Origin: UBA1268 sp002694955
GTDB lineage: Bacteria; Planctomycetota; Planctomycetia; Pirellulales; UBA1268
Length of the DNA stretch: 41,395 nucleotides
Direction: 5' to 3'
Assembly (NCBI GenBank): GCA_028066355.1
Contig: JALCBP010000020.1
Location: forward strand, 1-41,395
Made by a program: the position numbers and the translations under genes. Below the pieces are notes generated by a model that searched no databases, had not been told where the DNA came from, and saw nothing but the letters and a program-made list of their open reading frames with translations. Positions 1-9,628 of this stretch are shown piece by piece (the stretch's first letter is position 1; each line of letters opens with the position of its first letter).

Positions 1-232
1 TTTTTGTATACAAAATGATGGTGATCGAAGATAACTCTCAAGTGAGACCGACAGATCAAGACTTTACGTCTTTCACCCTTCTCGTAATGCCCCGATGATT
101 TCCTACTGAGAGTTCGGGGCCACCAATTGGAAATGAAACTTCAGGAAGCGGGCTTATCTCACAAGGCATTAAACTGCCAAGAGGACGTTGAAAGACCGAT
201 AGCGATTGGAATACCCAGGCAGCCTCTTGGGA

Positions 233-2026
233 TTAGTTGCTGGCTGTACAAAGCCCTGACTCGACAAGATGAAGCTGTAAAATTCGTTCAATCTCGGCGA
301 CAGTCGTCAAATGATGATGAACACCAGTGTGCGTTGCCTTCACGTCAAGTTCACTCAGTGCCCCCGGATGCCGAGCACTTGTTTCTGAAACCACGCAATC
401 TGTCCTCTCACCACGGAGCGTATGATGAGCCACACCAATGACATTGTGAATTGCAACCCAACAAGCAGGCCTGAGATGATACAGGGTATCAAGGAGGGGT
501 GAGTGCGGTGTAAGTACATCGATCGTCGTTGGGAGAGATTCTTCAAACTCAGGTCGTAAAGCACCGGGGTTGTCAGCAACTAGTTGATCATGAATAGCGG
601 TTAATTCCGCAGGGCGTTCAACCGTAAGTGAAGCTATTTTCCCAAGCCCCAATGATGCAAGTGACGAACCTTGATGTGGCGTTGCAATAAAAACCACACG
701 TTTTACAAACGGAGCAGCCTTGAAGAAAAGCGCAGGGGCAACTTTAGCCCGTACCTCTGATGTCATGCGCACGCTATCAAATGGCACAGTCGCCATGGCG
801 TTCCAGAAATGATTCCCGGACGAGACCACTTGTAGTTTTGCATGCAGGCCACCCATGCTATGGCCCACCAACACGACATTTTGCAGATGCTTATCCTGAC
901 CGTCAGGATCAAGTTCTCGTACCACCCTTGTAAGGCTCTGGCGTAATACAGCAGATGCCGGAAGAAACGATGCACCAGTAGGGTAATGATACACCCATGG
1001 CTCATAATATCGTTGGAATAGTGGACATGATCGCAAATCATTGATCATGTCAAACCAGGTCCCCTCATCACTGGCCAACCCATGGATGAATACAACTGGT
1101 ATTTTTCCTTTGACATGGGGCTGTAGAAATTCCAACCGGGGCTCTGTAACTCCTCCCTCGAATGGCAGTACAAATCCCTCTAGTCCTGAGTCGGGCATAG
1201 CATCAAGCATGTCGAGCATCGGCATACTGAGATCAGCTGCCAATGGAGGGTGGGCATCGCCAATATGAACGCCTGACACTGACACAGGCTCAACGAGGTC
1301 AAGTACCGCAGGAGCACGTTCTCGTGCTAATGGACCAACAAACTTTTGTATTGGTTTTTCATCCCCAGGGACTTTGAATCGAAGGACTGCTGTCGCTGTC
1401 AGAGAAAGCCGTGGTGGATCAAAGTCGCCATCTATTGTTCCCTCAAGACCTGGCTTCACGCGAACAGCAACAGGTAGACCAAAACCAGGCCGATAGTATT
1501 TGCGAGCAAGTCGTTTGTCTTTCGGTGGTTGAAATGGCTCAATGCTCTCAATGTTGCATACTGAAATCGGCAACCCTTTGAGAGAAATTGGAATCCGTAT
1601 CGGCTTGTATCGCGACCCTATCCAGAGGCCTTCAGGTTGCAGCCGCCCCTGCTCCCTTGCCGCTTGAAGAAGACCATGCAGTGCATCGCCATAGGCATTG
1701 GTGGCATCTTCAACAATGGCTGGCGATTCAGGTGCAGACCAAATAGCATTCCATGCTGCTTCAGCAGCGGCGTAATAGGCCTCAACAGAAAGATGCGAAC
1801 AGTCCGTTCTCATGCGATTGGCGGCTCGCCAATACTCGCAACTGTCCGACAAATACCCATCCGCCGCCGCACATCGCTGTCTCTGCGATTGTGCCGGTCC
1901 ACGACTCGTTAGCACCGGCTGGGCGGCAAAGCTAGACGGTACTGCAATGATTGACGCCACCGCTACGAGGCACCATGTCCCACTGCACAATATCCTGAAG
2001 ACCAACCCGGCCATACCTTTAACCAC
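233..2026 (-). CDS. Secreted alpha/beta hydrolase (lipase/esterase-like)
   Basis: 597 residues from a GTG start; an in-frame ATG at 2014 is equally possible and still leaves a signal peptide (hydrophobic stretch about residues 9-34, cleavage near SFAAQ). The catalytic domain is in the C-terminal half: an oxyanion-type VVFIHG strand-loop at 311-316, the nucleophile elbow GHSMGG at 388-393 with Ser390, and an ATPHQGS segment at 448-454 typical of lipase-like hydrolases. A His cluster at 566-572 probably supplies the catalytic His. The N-terminal 300 residues are not a domain I recognise. The Ser-centred elbow and HG motif are what is seen; an exported carboxylester hydrolase is inferred, and the substrate cannot be deduced. 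It stands alone, 206 bases from the next gene. Confidence 0.85.
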   Translation of the reverse strand: MVKGMAGLVFRILCSGTWCLVAVASIIAVPSSFAAQPVLTSRGPAQSQRQRCAAADGYLSDSCEYWRAANRMRTDCSHLSVEAYYAAAEAAWNAIWSAPESPAIVEDATNAYGDALHGLLQAAREQGRLQPEGLWIGSRYKPIRIPISLKGLPISVCNIESIEPFQPPKDKRLARKYYRPGFGLPVAVRVKPGLEGTIDGDFDPPRLSLTATAVLRFKVPGDEKPIQKFVGPLARERAPAVLDLVEPVSVSGVHIGDAHPPLAADLSMPMLDMLDAMPDSGLEGFVLPFEGGVTEPRLEFLQPHVKGKIPVVFIHGLASDEGTWFDMINDLRSCPLFQRYYEPWVYHYPTGASFLPASAVLRQSLTRVVRELDPDGQDKHLQNVVLVGHSMGGLHAKLQVVSSGNHFWNAMATVPFDSVRMTSEVRAKVAPALFFKAAPFVKRVVFIATPHQGSSLASLGLGKIASLTVERPAELTAIHDQLVADNPGALRPEFEESLPTTIDVLTPHSPLLDTLYHLRPACWVAIHNVIGVAHHTLRGERTDCVVSETSARHPGALSELDVKATHTGVHHHLTTVAEIERILQLHLVESGLCTASN

Positions 2027-2232
2027 CCATCAGCGAACAGCCCCGCATCCGACCCTTTTGGTATATCGGCGCGCCTCGCCACAACATCACAGTCTGAACA
2101 CAACACTACGTGAGAACGGCGAGCTATTGCTTAACAAACACGCTATTCGCGTAGGCTTTCCCGTTGAACGGGACACAAACTCCTCGCTGTTCGCCTATTT
2201 TCTGATACCGAAGAAGACGTCTTACGCGTGCT

Positions 2233-2760
2233 CTATATCGCAGATGGTTTAGTCGCAGCTGAATTTGGTCCTGCTGGTTCTCCGCACTCAACGGATTCAA
2301 GATCGGTATGCAGGTATCGAATGAGGCCCTTCGGCCCAAGATTGAAAAACACACGCCCTTGGGTAAACCAATGCTCACCATCATGAAGAAACTCGGCTGT
2401 TGCTGCTCGAACGTTCGATACTGCCTCAACCTCTTCCATTCCACCGCCTTCAATAGCCTCAAAACAAACTTCAATGGCAACAAGAGCTTTCAGGCCACCA
2501 GTCTTGCGATCGCGGGCATACATGACGTCATCATCAAATGCTACGTCCGACCATTTCAGGCCACGAGGCTTTCCACTCGCAGCTGCTTGATCAATAAACT
2601 TTGCCTCAAGCTGTTCTCTCTGACAGCGGAAATCCCTCTGGAAACGGGTGAGTCTCTCTGCTCGTCTCGCTGCCTGAAGAGGACGAACCACCATCACAGT
2701 AAGCATAAGCCCAGTTGCAACACCAAGCACTATGACAAGAAATGATAGAAATGGGACCAT
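2233..2760 (-). CDS. Small membrane-anchored hypothetical protein
   Basis: 175 residues. I chose the ATG at 2760 because AAAGGA lies 8 bases upstream; the frame stays open to a GTG at 2814. The first 27 residues form one transmembrane helix (Val/Leu/Met-rich, ending in an Arg-Pro), followed by a charged, probably coiled stretch rich in Arg, Glu and Gln, then a mixed alpha/beta domain of about 110 residues. I recognise no family. It runs on the same strand as the downstream hydrolase, 206 bases away, and is divergent from nfo. The start signal and membrane anchor make it a credible gene of unknown function. Confidence 0.6.
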   Translation of the reverse strand: MVPFLSFLVIVLGVATGLMLTVMVVRPLQAARRAERLTRFQRDFRCQREQLEAKFIDQAAASGKPRGLKWSDVAFDDDVMYARDRKTGGLKALVAIEVCFEAIEGGGMEEVEAVSNVRAATAEFLHDGEHWFTQGRVFFNLGPKGLIRYLHTDLESVECGEPAGPNSAATKPSAI

Positions 2761-2901
2761 CTTATTTTTCCTTTGTGCTGGAACGATGCCATAAAACGCT
2801 AACGCTCTAGACACAGTGTAAGCTTCCTTGCATCAATGGGCAAAAGATGAATATTCTCATCGGTTAACACCCCTTGCTCTGCTTCCTTACCCCCAAGAAA
2901 C

Positions 2902-3843
2902 ATGATGTCAAAAGTAACAAAGAAAAAACCCGTATCGACGCGCACGTCGTCCTCTCGAAAACGTTCGGGCCGTCCATTTGGAGCGCATCAGTCAATCTCC
3001 GGAGGGCTCCCTAAAGCTGTAGATCGAGCGATTGAAACCGGTTGCGACTGCATGCAGATATTTACGCGAAACGTAAATCAGTGGGCAGTGAAGCCAATTG
3101 AAGACGACGTTGCTACAGCCTTCAAGGAAGCAGTACTCGCAGCCAAGTTGAAACTTGTCATTGCCCATGATTCGTACCTCATCAACCCAGCGTCCGGAGA
3201 TGACACGCTCAGAGAAAAATCAATACAAGGACTCGTGACGGAATTAGAGCGAGCAGATCTTCTTGGTATTCCATGGGTAGTAGCACATCCCGGAGCAGCT
3301 GGAAGCCAGGACCGTACCGTTGCTGTGCACCGTGCTGCTGACGGAATCATCGAATCACTACGACGAACGAAAAAACTTGGCAGTGGTATTCTCATCGAAA
3401 CGACAGCCGGCCAGGGCACCTGCCTCGGTGATACGTTCGAAGAAATCGCTGCGATGCTTCATCGCATTGACAAAATCAAATCACTCCAGAAGCGTGTCGC
3501 AGTCTGCCTTGATACATGTCATGTTTTTGCTGCTGGCTATCCACTTCAACCAAAAAAATCTCTTGATGACACTCTCCGGCAGTTCGACAAGACAATTGGT
3601 CTTTCGCGACTCAAGGTCATCCACGCGAATGACTCAAAACGAGAGCAAGGCTCTCACGTTGACCGCCACGAAGGCATCGGTGATGGCGAAATTGGTCGAG
3701 CTGCCTTCAAGCTCCTTTTGACTCACCCAAAACTAAGAAAGATCCCCTTCATTCTCGAAACTCCAAAAGAAGGTGCCGACGGCAAGCCAGACCCGAAGAA
3801 TGATATCCGCAACATCAAACTCCTTCGTCGCCTAGAGACATGA
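2902..3843 (+). CDS. nfo: Endonuclease IV (AP endonuclease, Nfo family)
   Basis: 313 residues, slightly longer than the usual 280-300 because of a basic, Ser/Lys/Arg-rich N-terminal tail of about 24 residues. The enzyme cleaves DNA 5' to abasic sites in base-excision repair and uses a trinuclear zinc centre. All nine expected zinc ligands are visible: His89, His129, Glu166, Asp204 and His207 (in LDTCH), His241 (HAND), Asp254 and His256 (DRHEG), and Glu286 (LETP). Two ATG codons lie in tandem at 2902 and 2905; no strong ribosome-binding site separates them. The 3-methyladenine glycosylase at the other end of the window makes abasic sites that this enzyme would process, though the genes are not linked. 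Confidence 0.97.
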   Translation: MMSKVTKKKPVSTRTSSSRKRSGRPFGAHQSISGGLPKAVDRAIETGCDCMQIFTRNVNQWAVKPIEDDVATAFKEAVLAAKLKLVIAHDSYLINPASGDDTLREKSIQGLVTELERADLLGIPWVVAHPGAAGSQDRTVAVHRAADGIIESLRRTKKLGSGILIETTAGQGTCLGDTFEEIAAMLHRIDKIKSLQKRVAVCLDTCHVFAAGYPLQPKKSLDDTLRQFDKTIGLSRLKVIHANDSKREQGSHVDRHEGIGDGEIGRAAFKLLLTHPKLRKIPFILETPKEGADGKPDPKNDIRNIKLLRRLET

Positions 3844-3894
3844 ACGAAAGGCAACTCGGCCACGACTGGATGTCATTTCGGCAACAACAGGGTG

Positions 3895-4197
3895 TCAAGA
3901 TTGATCGAGAACACTGCTCAGCCGCGACTGCCAGACATCTATAGCAACGTCGAGTAGATTGTCAGCCTGTACTCGATCTCCAGTCCACAGAATGCTCCAC
4001 CACTTGCGTTCATCATCCGAGATAATGAAGGAATGGTACGAGTTATTGAGGCCATCACGAAAAACATAGCCCGGCCGCTTAAGTGACGTGCCAGAATATT
4101 GCTCTAACAATTGAGGTGGAAGCACTTCAGCGACATCACCCACAAGTTCCGCTTTTGAAGACCATGTCGTAAAGTCGAGGTGAGCGTAGTCGGACAT
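3895..4197 (-). CDS. Hypothetical protein, 100 residues
   Basis: A 100-residue soluble, acidic protein with several Trp residues (WSS, KWWSILW, VWQS) and no signal peptide or membrane segment. The ATG at 4197 has AAGAAG about 6 bases upstream, which supports real translation. It converges on nfo (51-base gap) and lies 201 bases downstream of the chemoreceptor gene on the same strand. I recognise no family. The 201 bases between it and the chemoreceptor stop hold no feature I can name. Confidence 0.5.
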   Translation of the reverse strand: MSDYAHLDFTTWSSKAELVGDVAEVLPPQLLEQYSGTSLKRPGYVFRDGLNNSYHSFIISDDERKWWSILWTGDRVQADNLLDVAIDVWQSRLSSVLDQS

Positions 4198-4398
4198 GAG
4201 TTCTTCTTAACAGATGTTCTCAGGAATGGAGCAATAACAGATCAAACTGTACCGAAGACATCACGCAAAAACGATGCTGTTCTTTACGAGCTGACAACCG
4301 GGAACTTTCAATTTTGGCACGTACAGCAACCTGTGCTACGCCTGCAGACATCATCAGGATGGTTTGTAGTGACCGAAACCAGTTCTTTCATAATACAG

Positions 4399-6999
4399 CT
4401 AGAGTCTAAACTGCCGAACGAGTTCCCACAGCCCCTGAGCCTGTGCCCCAAGTTCCTCTGAACTTGCGGCGAGTTCCTCTGATGCCGCTGCGTTGCTTTC
4501 GATTGTCTGGGAAACTGATGAAATTGTCCGTTTCACCTCTGCTGCGTTTCGGGCCTGCGATTCACTCGACATTGCAATTTCACCGACCGCATTCGCTGTT
4601 GTGTCAGCCGCTGTCACGATCGACTCAAGTGATCCACCAACAATCTCTGAAAGCGAAGCACCTTTTTGGATTCTTGCGGACGACTCATTAATAAGCTGCG
4701 TGATATCTGTCGTGGCTTCACTCGTACGATTGGCCAGCTTGCGTACTTCCTCAGCAACAACGGCAAAGCCAAGCCCATGCTCACCTGCCCGTGCTGCTTC
4801 AATCGCCGCATTCAGAGCGAGCAAATTGGTTTGCGAAGTAATGTCGCTGATGATCGTGATGATGTCACGAATTTGCTCAGAAGAACTGTGAATTGCCTTC
4901 ATAGAGTCGACCGCATCACGGACAGCCTGACTACCGGCCTGTGCCAGATTCACCGTCTTATTGGCTTCCTTCTGGCAATTCGCCGCGTTACCCGAGACAT
5001 CAACAATCGAAGTCGCTAGCTCGTCCATCGCTGAACTAATTTCTTCGATGCTAGCTGCCTGATTCTGCGCGCCCTCACTGAGGCTGGCCGCGCTGTCTGC
5101 TATCATTCTCGATCCCTCGCCATGTTGCTCTGCGGCAGCTGCAATTTTGGAGATGACTTCTCGAAGATTCCTAAGCATATCGCCAGCATTTCGCCCCAGC
5201 GATGCAAGCTGGTCACTCCCTTCAACAGCAACCTCTTTCGTGAGATCTCCGGCTGAAGCAGCCTCAAAAAGGCTGGAAAGAGAATCGACACCGTGCTGCA
5301 AAATACGCTGTGACTTCTCAAGGGAATCTTTTGAAGCCATTATCTGCTCTGAAAGCTTTCGCTCTCTTTCTGCAGCACGGGCCTTTTCTGTCACTATGCT
5401 CCATGTCACCAAAGGGCCTAGAAATTCACCGTGACGACCTTCAATTGCAGAAACATGGAGTTCCAACTCTTCACTACCAGAGTGAATCTGCATCGCCTGC
5501 GGCAGACTGGCTGGATCCTTCATGAATTCAAAATCTTCGGGCTGCTGTCCAAATACTTCTGACAGTGTGACACCGATACCATCAACGCCGATATCAGGGT
5601 GTAATTTCAGTGCCTGCTCAGTAGCTGGATTCAAATAGACGACCTCAAGCTCTGCATTAGCTTGGACCAGTTGCACCGAAGTATTCGTAACCATTTCCGA
5701 AAGCCGAAGTTGCTCTGCATGACGCTTTGTAAGCAAGCGTGCCAAAACAAATGCCGACAAAAGGATTGCGACAGCGGTGACTCCAAAAACCGTCTGCCCA
5801 AATATTTTCACAGCGAACGCTGATGCCATAACATCTGCTACAGGAGTCGTCGCAGCGAGCATCCAGACAATATCTGAATCAACTGCCTGCGGACAAATCG
5901 ATTTCACGGAAGCAGAACACAGCAGGGAACGAACTCCCTCCTCACTGGCAGCCGTGTAATTCTTAGACTTTGTAAAATCGCTGAACTTCTGCTGTGCTTC
6001 TTCAGAGACAAAAAGATGAGGCCGCAATTCTGGAGATTCTCCACCAGTCGCCCGTGCCCACTTGTCTCCGTATACCTCATACGACACGCTGCCTGAGGCT
6101 GTATTACTCTTCGAAATCATTTGATCGAGCTGATCGAATGAAACAAGAAAAAGCAGAACACTTGATGTATCCCCTTCGCTCTGAACCAACGTAGCAAGAC
6201 TAAAAACAGGAATCCCAGCCGGCTCATACGTCGAATAGTCAACACAGGTAAACCCATCTGCCACTGCTCCATCAAGCAGTGCATCCACTGCATCACCAGG
6301 ACCCGTTTGTTGCAATGCTTTTGATGTAAAGCCAGCTCCAAAGTCGTAGCCTTTGTTCACGCTGTACACGACGTTTCGAGTATTCGCATCAACAAGCAAA
6401 ATGTCGTACAGATCCAGCCTCTCCTTCATGCTCCGCATGACTGGATGAAGTTCACCATGACCAGCAGAATACACCGAACCATCACCAGCGTCGTCCAGCA
6501 AGCTTTTACTTTTTGTTTTATTTGCGTTGTTTCGAACGTAAAGATCGTGGAGAAAAAGTCCCGGTCCCTGTAACCCTTGAACGAGGGATTCGGCGTTTGA
6601 GACGTCCTTCTGTTCGGTATCTTCATCCGCATCTTTATTGGATGATTTTCTATAGAACTCGAGCAGTTCGTTGCGAACCCGATCTTCATCTGCTGGATTG
6701 AAATCAAACTCACGGAACCCTTTGACTAGCTCAGAAGAGCTTGTTTCAACACGAGGCAAAGACGCCGCGACCTGAATTTCAGCCGCCAGTTCCGAATAGC
6801 CGAGGCTCACTGTATTTGCTATGAGACCAGACGCCAATTCGACTCGCTGAAAGGCCGCACCTTGTATTGCCACGAGCGCTGACTGATACATTGCCACACC
6901 GAGAATTCCTAGTGGTAGCAACGACATAGTGATCAGTGCGATCAGCACAGGATTTCGCGGAGAACGTTCCTTCACGAGTTGCATCATTTTTCCGTTCAC
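4399..6999 (-). CDS. Methyl-accepting chemotaxis protein with large sensor region and PAS-like domain
   Basis: 866 residues. GTG start at 6999, supported by AGGGA six bases upstream; in-frame ATGs at 6987 and 6984 are alternatives. Layout: transmembrane helix 1 at about 17-37; an extracytoplasmic sensor of about 350 residues, Cache-like in size; transmembrane helix 2 at about 397-421; a PAS-like segment at 436-540; a HAMP-like linker near 567-617; then the signalling coiled coil at 620-860. Its hairpin tip around 735-760 carries the conserved E-x-G-x-G-F-A-V-V-A-x-E-V-R-x-L-A pattern that contacts CheA and CheW. There is no CheR-docking pentapeptide at the C terminus. No che genes are adjacent, so the receptor must feed a system encoded elsewhere. 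The ligand is unknown. Confidence 0.95.
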   Translation of the reverse strand: MNGKMMQLVKERSPRNPVLIALITMSLLPLGILGVAMYQSALVAIQGAAFQRVELASGLIANTVSLGYSELAAEIQVAASLPRVETSSSELVKGFREFDFNPADEDRVRNELLEFYRKSSNKDADEDTEQKDVSNAESLVQGLQGPGLFLHDLYVRNNANKTKSKSLLDDAGDGSVYSAGHGELHPVMRSMKERLDLYDILLVDANTRNVVYSVNKGYDFGAGFTSKALQQTGPGDAVDALLDGAVADGFTCVDYSTYEPAGIPVFSLATLVQSEGDTSSVLLFLVSFDQLDQMISKSNTASGSVSYEVYGDKWARATGGESPELRPHLFVSEEAQQKFSDFTKSKNYTAASEEGVRSLLCSASVKSICPQAVDSDIVWMLAATTPVADVMASAFAVKIFGQTVFGVTAVAILLSAFVLARLLTKRHAEQLRLSEMVTNTSVQLVQANAELEVVYLNPATEQALKLHPDIGVDGIGVTLSEVFGQQPEDFEFMKDPASLPQAMQIHSGSEELELHVSAIEGRHGEFLGPLVTWSIVTEKARAAERERKLSEQIMASKDSLEKSQRILQHGVDSLSSLFEAASAGDLTKEVAVEGSDQLASLGRNAGDMLRNLREVISKIAAAAEQHGEGSRMIADSAASLSEGAQNQAASIEEISSAMDELATSIVDVSGNAANCQKEANKTVNLAQAGSQAVRDAVDSMKAIHSSSEQIRDIITIISDITSQTNLLALNAAIEAARAGEHGLGFAVVAEEVRKLANRTSEATTDITQLINESSARIQKGASLSEIVGGSLESIVTAADTTANAVGEIAMSSESQARNAAEVKRTISSVSQTIESNAAASEELAASSEELGAQAQGLWELVRQFRL

Positions 7000-7382
7000 T
7001 ACGTTTCCCTAGAAAAAGCGAATATTTTGGTTCTTTCCCGACATTCAAGCCAACGGTAAACCATCGAACTGGGGCTCTCAAACCTGCTTCTCTGGCATGC
7101 GGAAGAGCATGCGCTATCTTCTGGCTATACCCTCGTTGGAACCTGGACGCAAATAAAGCGCCGAACTTGCGGCCTTTAGGCCATCGGAACTCACTCATCT
7201 GGTGGGCAGTTCGTAACGTTTGTAGGTAATACACCGTTCATGACTGTTCGTTGTGATTCAGCGCTGGACAACAAAACGATGACCAATTTCGCAAAGTAGA
7301 CAAGCCTGCGACTCTTTGAATGAAGTACACAAAACTTATAGAGACCAGACCACGGAGGCTGGAATCTAGACAATGAAAGTGT
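7000..7382. other. Intergenic region upstream of the chemoreceptor
   Basis: 383 bases without a convincing gene. It holds the chemoreceptor leader and the tail of the metal-transport operon. Two GCATGC hexamers at 7095-7100 and 7107-7112 flank GGAAGA and could form a 6-bp hairpin or a protein site about 100 bases upstream of the chemoreceptor start. A stem at 7376-7399 overlaps the stop codon of the permease fusion gene. I see no clear promoter and no structured-RNA signature. Confidence 0.5.
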
Positions 7383-8684
7383 TCACAGTGAATCACTTTT
7401 TTCACGCGGAATAGCGCTCCCGTGCGGGTCGACGCCTTCGCTACCAAGTTCAATTTCAATGCGTTTCCGCACTTGCTCTCCGAGATGATGCTCGATCCAC
7501 TCTGCCGGCGGATGGAGGTGATCGACTGGTAAATCGATGTGCCTTCCAAGCCAGGTTTCCCATAACCGATGAGACCGCACAATGACTTCCGCGCTCACGC
7601 GTCCCTGCGGAGTCAAGACAAGACCATTCTCCTCTTTCCGCACCTGCCCCTTCACACATAACCATCGATTCACCAGCCCACCAAAGGGCTCGTTGCACCT
7701 CGCCTCTCCTGATTCTTCTGCTCTCCAAAGAGAAGCCAATCGATCTTCACATTGCACTCGCCAGAGATAGAGAAATTTTGAAACCACGCGAGCGATGACT
7801 CCATCATCGGGAGCCAGGAGGATGGCAAAAACATATTCGACTCCTAGCACTACCGCCATCATGCCAGCGGCAGATGTTCCAAACCTCCACGCAAGAAGAT
7901 AGCCTCCCACCGCACCGACCACTGCAATCACAACTGCCAAACATAAGACATGATGAAGTCTATGAACCAACCGCTCTGCAGCTGCAGCAGGAACCACAAG
8001 CATCGCAACAACAAGAATAGCACCGACAGCTACAAAGCCGGCGACTGTTGCCAGTGAGACGCCGACTAGCAGGCCTACCGTCACTGCGACCGTTGGTACA
8101 CCGGCAGCTTTGGCTGCATCACAATCAAAGGCCGTAAAGAGCTGCCACTGCCACGTACACCATATACCAGAACTGACGAGCAACAGCACGAATGATGCTG
8201 ATAAAAAAGCTCGTGGCACCTCCCACCCGTATACATCGACGGTATCAAAAGGCACGAGCTCAAGAATGCCGTAGAGCACACAGCCGGGGTCAAGATCAAC
8301 ACGTGAACCAGATAGTGTTACCAGAAGAACTCCAGCAGCGAAAAGTGTTGTAAAGGAGACTCCGACACTTGCATCCTCCCACAGTCCGGCCTGACGATAG
8401 AGAAACTGTGTAAACCAGACTGCCACCATTGCTGCGAGCGTTGCACCAATAAGCACACCAACACCGCCGGGCTGAGCCCCAAAGAGCACTGCCACCACAA
8501 GCCCAGGAAGAACAGCATGGCTGATCGCATCGCCAAGCAAACTCATCCGACGGACAACCAGGAGTGTGCCGACCATTGCACAGCAGGCGGATACAACAGC
8601 TGCTGTACCAATAGCCCATCCGTGCAACGGACCAATAAAATCCATCCACGACAGCAACATGGTCTTGGCCGGTAAAGGAATCAC
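7383..8684 (-). CDS. ABC metal permease fused to a DtxR/MntR-like domain (YtgCR-like)
   Basis: 433 residues; family permeases are usually 270-300. Residues about 15-295 are an ABC-3 family permease with 8-9 hydrophobic segments and the typical GDAISHAVLPG loop at 51-61. Residues 303-433 read as a DtxR/MntR-type regulator: a short winged-helix-like part (about 312-362, ending LTPQGR), then the metal/dimer domain. Putative metal ligands are Asp314, His372, Glu376, His391, Glu395, Glu398 and His399, followed by the family's DPHGSAIP. Glu395 sits where DtxR has a Cys and MntR a Glu, which favours manganese sensing. The helix-turn-helix looks about 10 residues shorter than in MntR, so DNA binding is uncertain. 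The gene is last in the operon and overlaps the upstream permease by 4 bases (ATGA). The permease and the domain are seen; repressor function is inferred by analogy with chlamydial YtgCR. Confidence 0.9.
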   Translation of the reverse strand: MIPLPAKTMLLSWMDFIGPLHGWAIGTAAVVSACCAMVGTLLVVRRMSLLGDAISHAVLPGLVVAVLFGAQPGGVGVLIGATLAAMVAVWFTQFLYRQAGLWEDASVGVSFTTLFAAGVLLVTLSGSRVDLDPGCVLYGILELVPFDTVDVYGWEVPRAFLSASFVLLLVSSGIWCTWQWQLFTAFDCDAAKAAGVPTVAVTVGLLVGVSLATVAGFVAVGAILVVAMLVVPAAAAERLVHRLHHVLCLAVVIAVVGAVGGYLLAWRFGTSAAGMMAVVLGVEYVFAILLAPDDGVIARVVSKFLYLWRVQCEDRLASLWRAEESGEARCNEPFGGLVNRWLCVKGQVRKEENGLVLTPQGRVSAEVIVRSHRLWETWLGRHIDLPVDHLHPPAEWIEHHLGEQVRKRIEIELGSEGVDPHGSAIPREKSDSL

Positions 8685-9628
8685 AGATTTTGCTCCATTC
8701 CCCGAGGAACGGATTTACCGATTTCCTTTTTTGTGGGCACTGCAGGGGACATTTCAATCAATGATTGCGTTCGCCACAGTATGCCTCGACACGGTGCCAC
8801 AAGAATGGACACGATTAGAAAAGCTGTTGCCACAAGAACAACAACCGGCCCTGTTGGAACTTGCACAGCCAAACTACTAAGCACTACCCCTACCAGCCCG
8901 CTGAATAATCCCACCAGACCAGCAATAACAAGCATTGGAATCAACCGTTCTGTCCATTGTCTGGCAACAGCTGGAGGAATGACGACCAACGCGGTGACCA
9001 AGACTGCCCCAGCTGCTGGCAGACCAACAACAACCATCACCGCAATAAGACCAATCAACACAAGATCTATTGTCGCTGCCGGCCATCCGGCCGCCGCAGC
9101 AAAATCTGAATCAAACGCAACGAGTGTGGCTTCTTTCAAACCAACCACGATGCATAGAACGCCAACAACTGAAACAATGCCAAGTAAGAGTGCGTCATTA
9201 ACTGTCAGCGATGCCGTGTGCCCGAGCAAGAACCGTTCCAATCCACCACTTCCTGGAACACCACGACTTACCATGCCCGAAATCAATGTAATCCCGAGCC
9301 CAAACGAAACGCTCAGGACAATCGCCGTCGCTGCGTCATCACGAGTACGAGTGAACTTACGAATGAAAACCAAAAGGAGAATAGCGACCATTGCTGAGAG
9401 GAGGCCACCAACGAGAAGCACGGCAAGATCACGCTGCCCCGTCAACAGCAAGGCTGTTGCAACTCCCACAAGCGTTGCATGTGCTGCAGCATCACCGACG
9501 AGGGCTCTCTTTCGTAGGACGCCAAACGTACCAACCACACCTGCAGCGCAGCCAACTGCCGCTACACCAACAGCAACAACAAGAGTGTTGTATGTCAGGA
9601 AAGCCACAGGAGCAGTAAGATGGTTCAT
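8681..9628 (-). CDS. ABC-3 family metal permease (Mn/Zn/Fe type)
   Basis: 315 residues, almost entirely hydrophobic with 8-9 predicted membrane helices. It matches the TroC/MntC/ZnuB-type permease family: a cytoplasmic GDAAAHATLVG loop at 45-55 for ATPase contact, and a later DSDFAAAAG segment that matches DCDAAKAAG in its partner. The C-terminal 30 residues are soluble. It overlaps the upstream ATPase and the downstream fusion permease by 4 bases each (ATGA), so translation is probably coupled. Two different permease genes in one operon suggest a heterodimeric channel as in TroABCD, MntABCD and YtgABCD. Metal specificity cannot be read from this chain alone. Confidence 0.93.
   Translation of the reverse strand: MNHLTAPVAFLTYNTLVVAVGVAAVGCAAGVVGTFGVLRKRALVGDAAAHATLVGVATALLLTGQRDLAVLLVGGLLSAMVAILLLVFIRKFTRTRDDAATAIVLSVSFGLGITLISGMVSRGVPGSGGLERFLLGHTASLTVNDALLLGIVSVVGVLCIVVGLKEATLVAFDSDFAAAAGWPAATIDLVLIGLIAVMVVVGLPAAGAVLVTALVVIPPAVARQWTERLIPMLVIAGLVGLFSGLVGVVLSSLAVQVPTGPVVVLVATAFLIVSILVAPCRGILWRTQSLIEMSPAVPTKKEIGKSVPRGMEQNL

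Noticed and set aside
89..120. GCCCCGA/TCGGGGC hairpin followed by CACCA, resembling a tRNA or tmRNA end
   Set aside because: No matching acceptor, D, anticodon or T arms could be drawn, and there is no U-tract for a terminator.
127..441. Open frame on the plus strand at the left edge
   Set aside because: It overlaps the hydrolase gene antisense and has no start signal or recognisable content.
4180..4461. Plus-strand frame across the gap before the chemoreceptor stop
   Set aside because: It overlaps two minus-strand genes at its ends and has no ribosome-binding site or family resemblance.
7376..7402. AAAGTGTTCA/TGAA-T-CACTTT stem followed by a T-run on the plus strand
   Set aside because: No plus-strand gene ends here; on the minus strand it overlaps the stop codon of the fusion gene and lacks a downstream U-tract, so it is not a convincing terminator.
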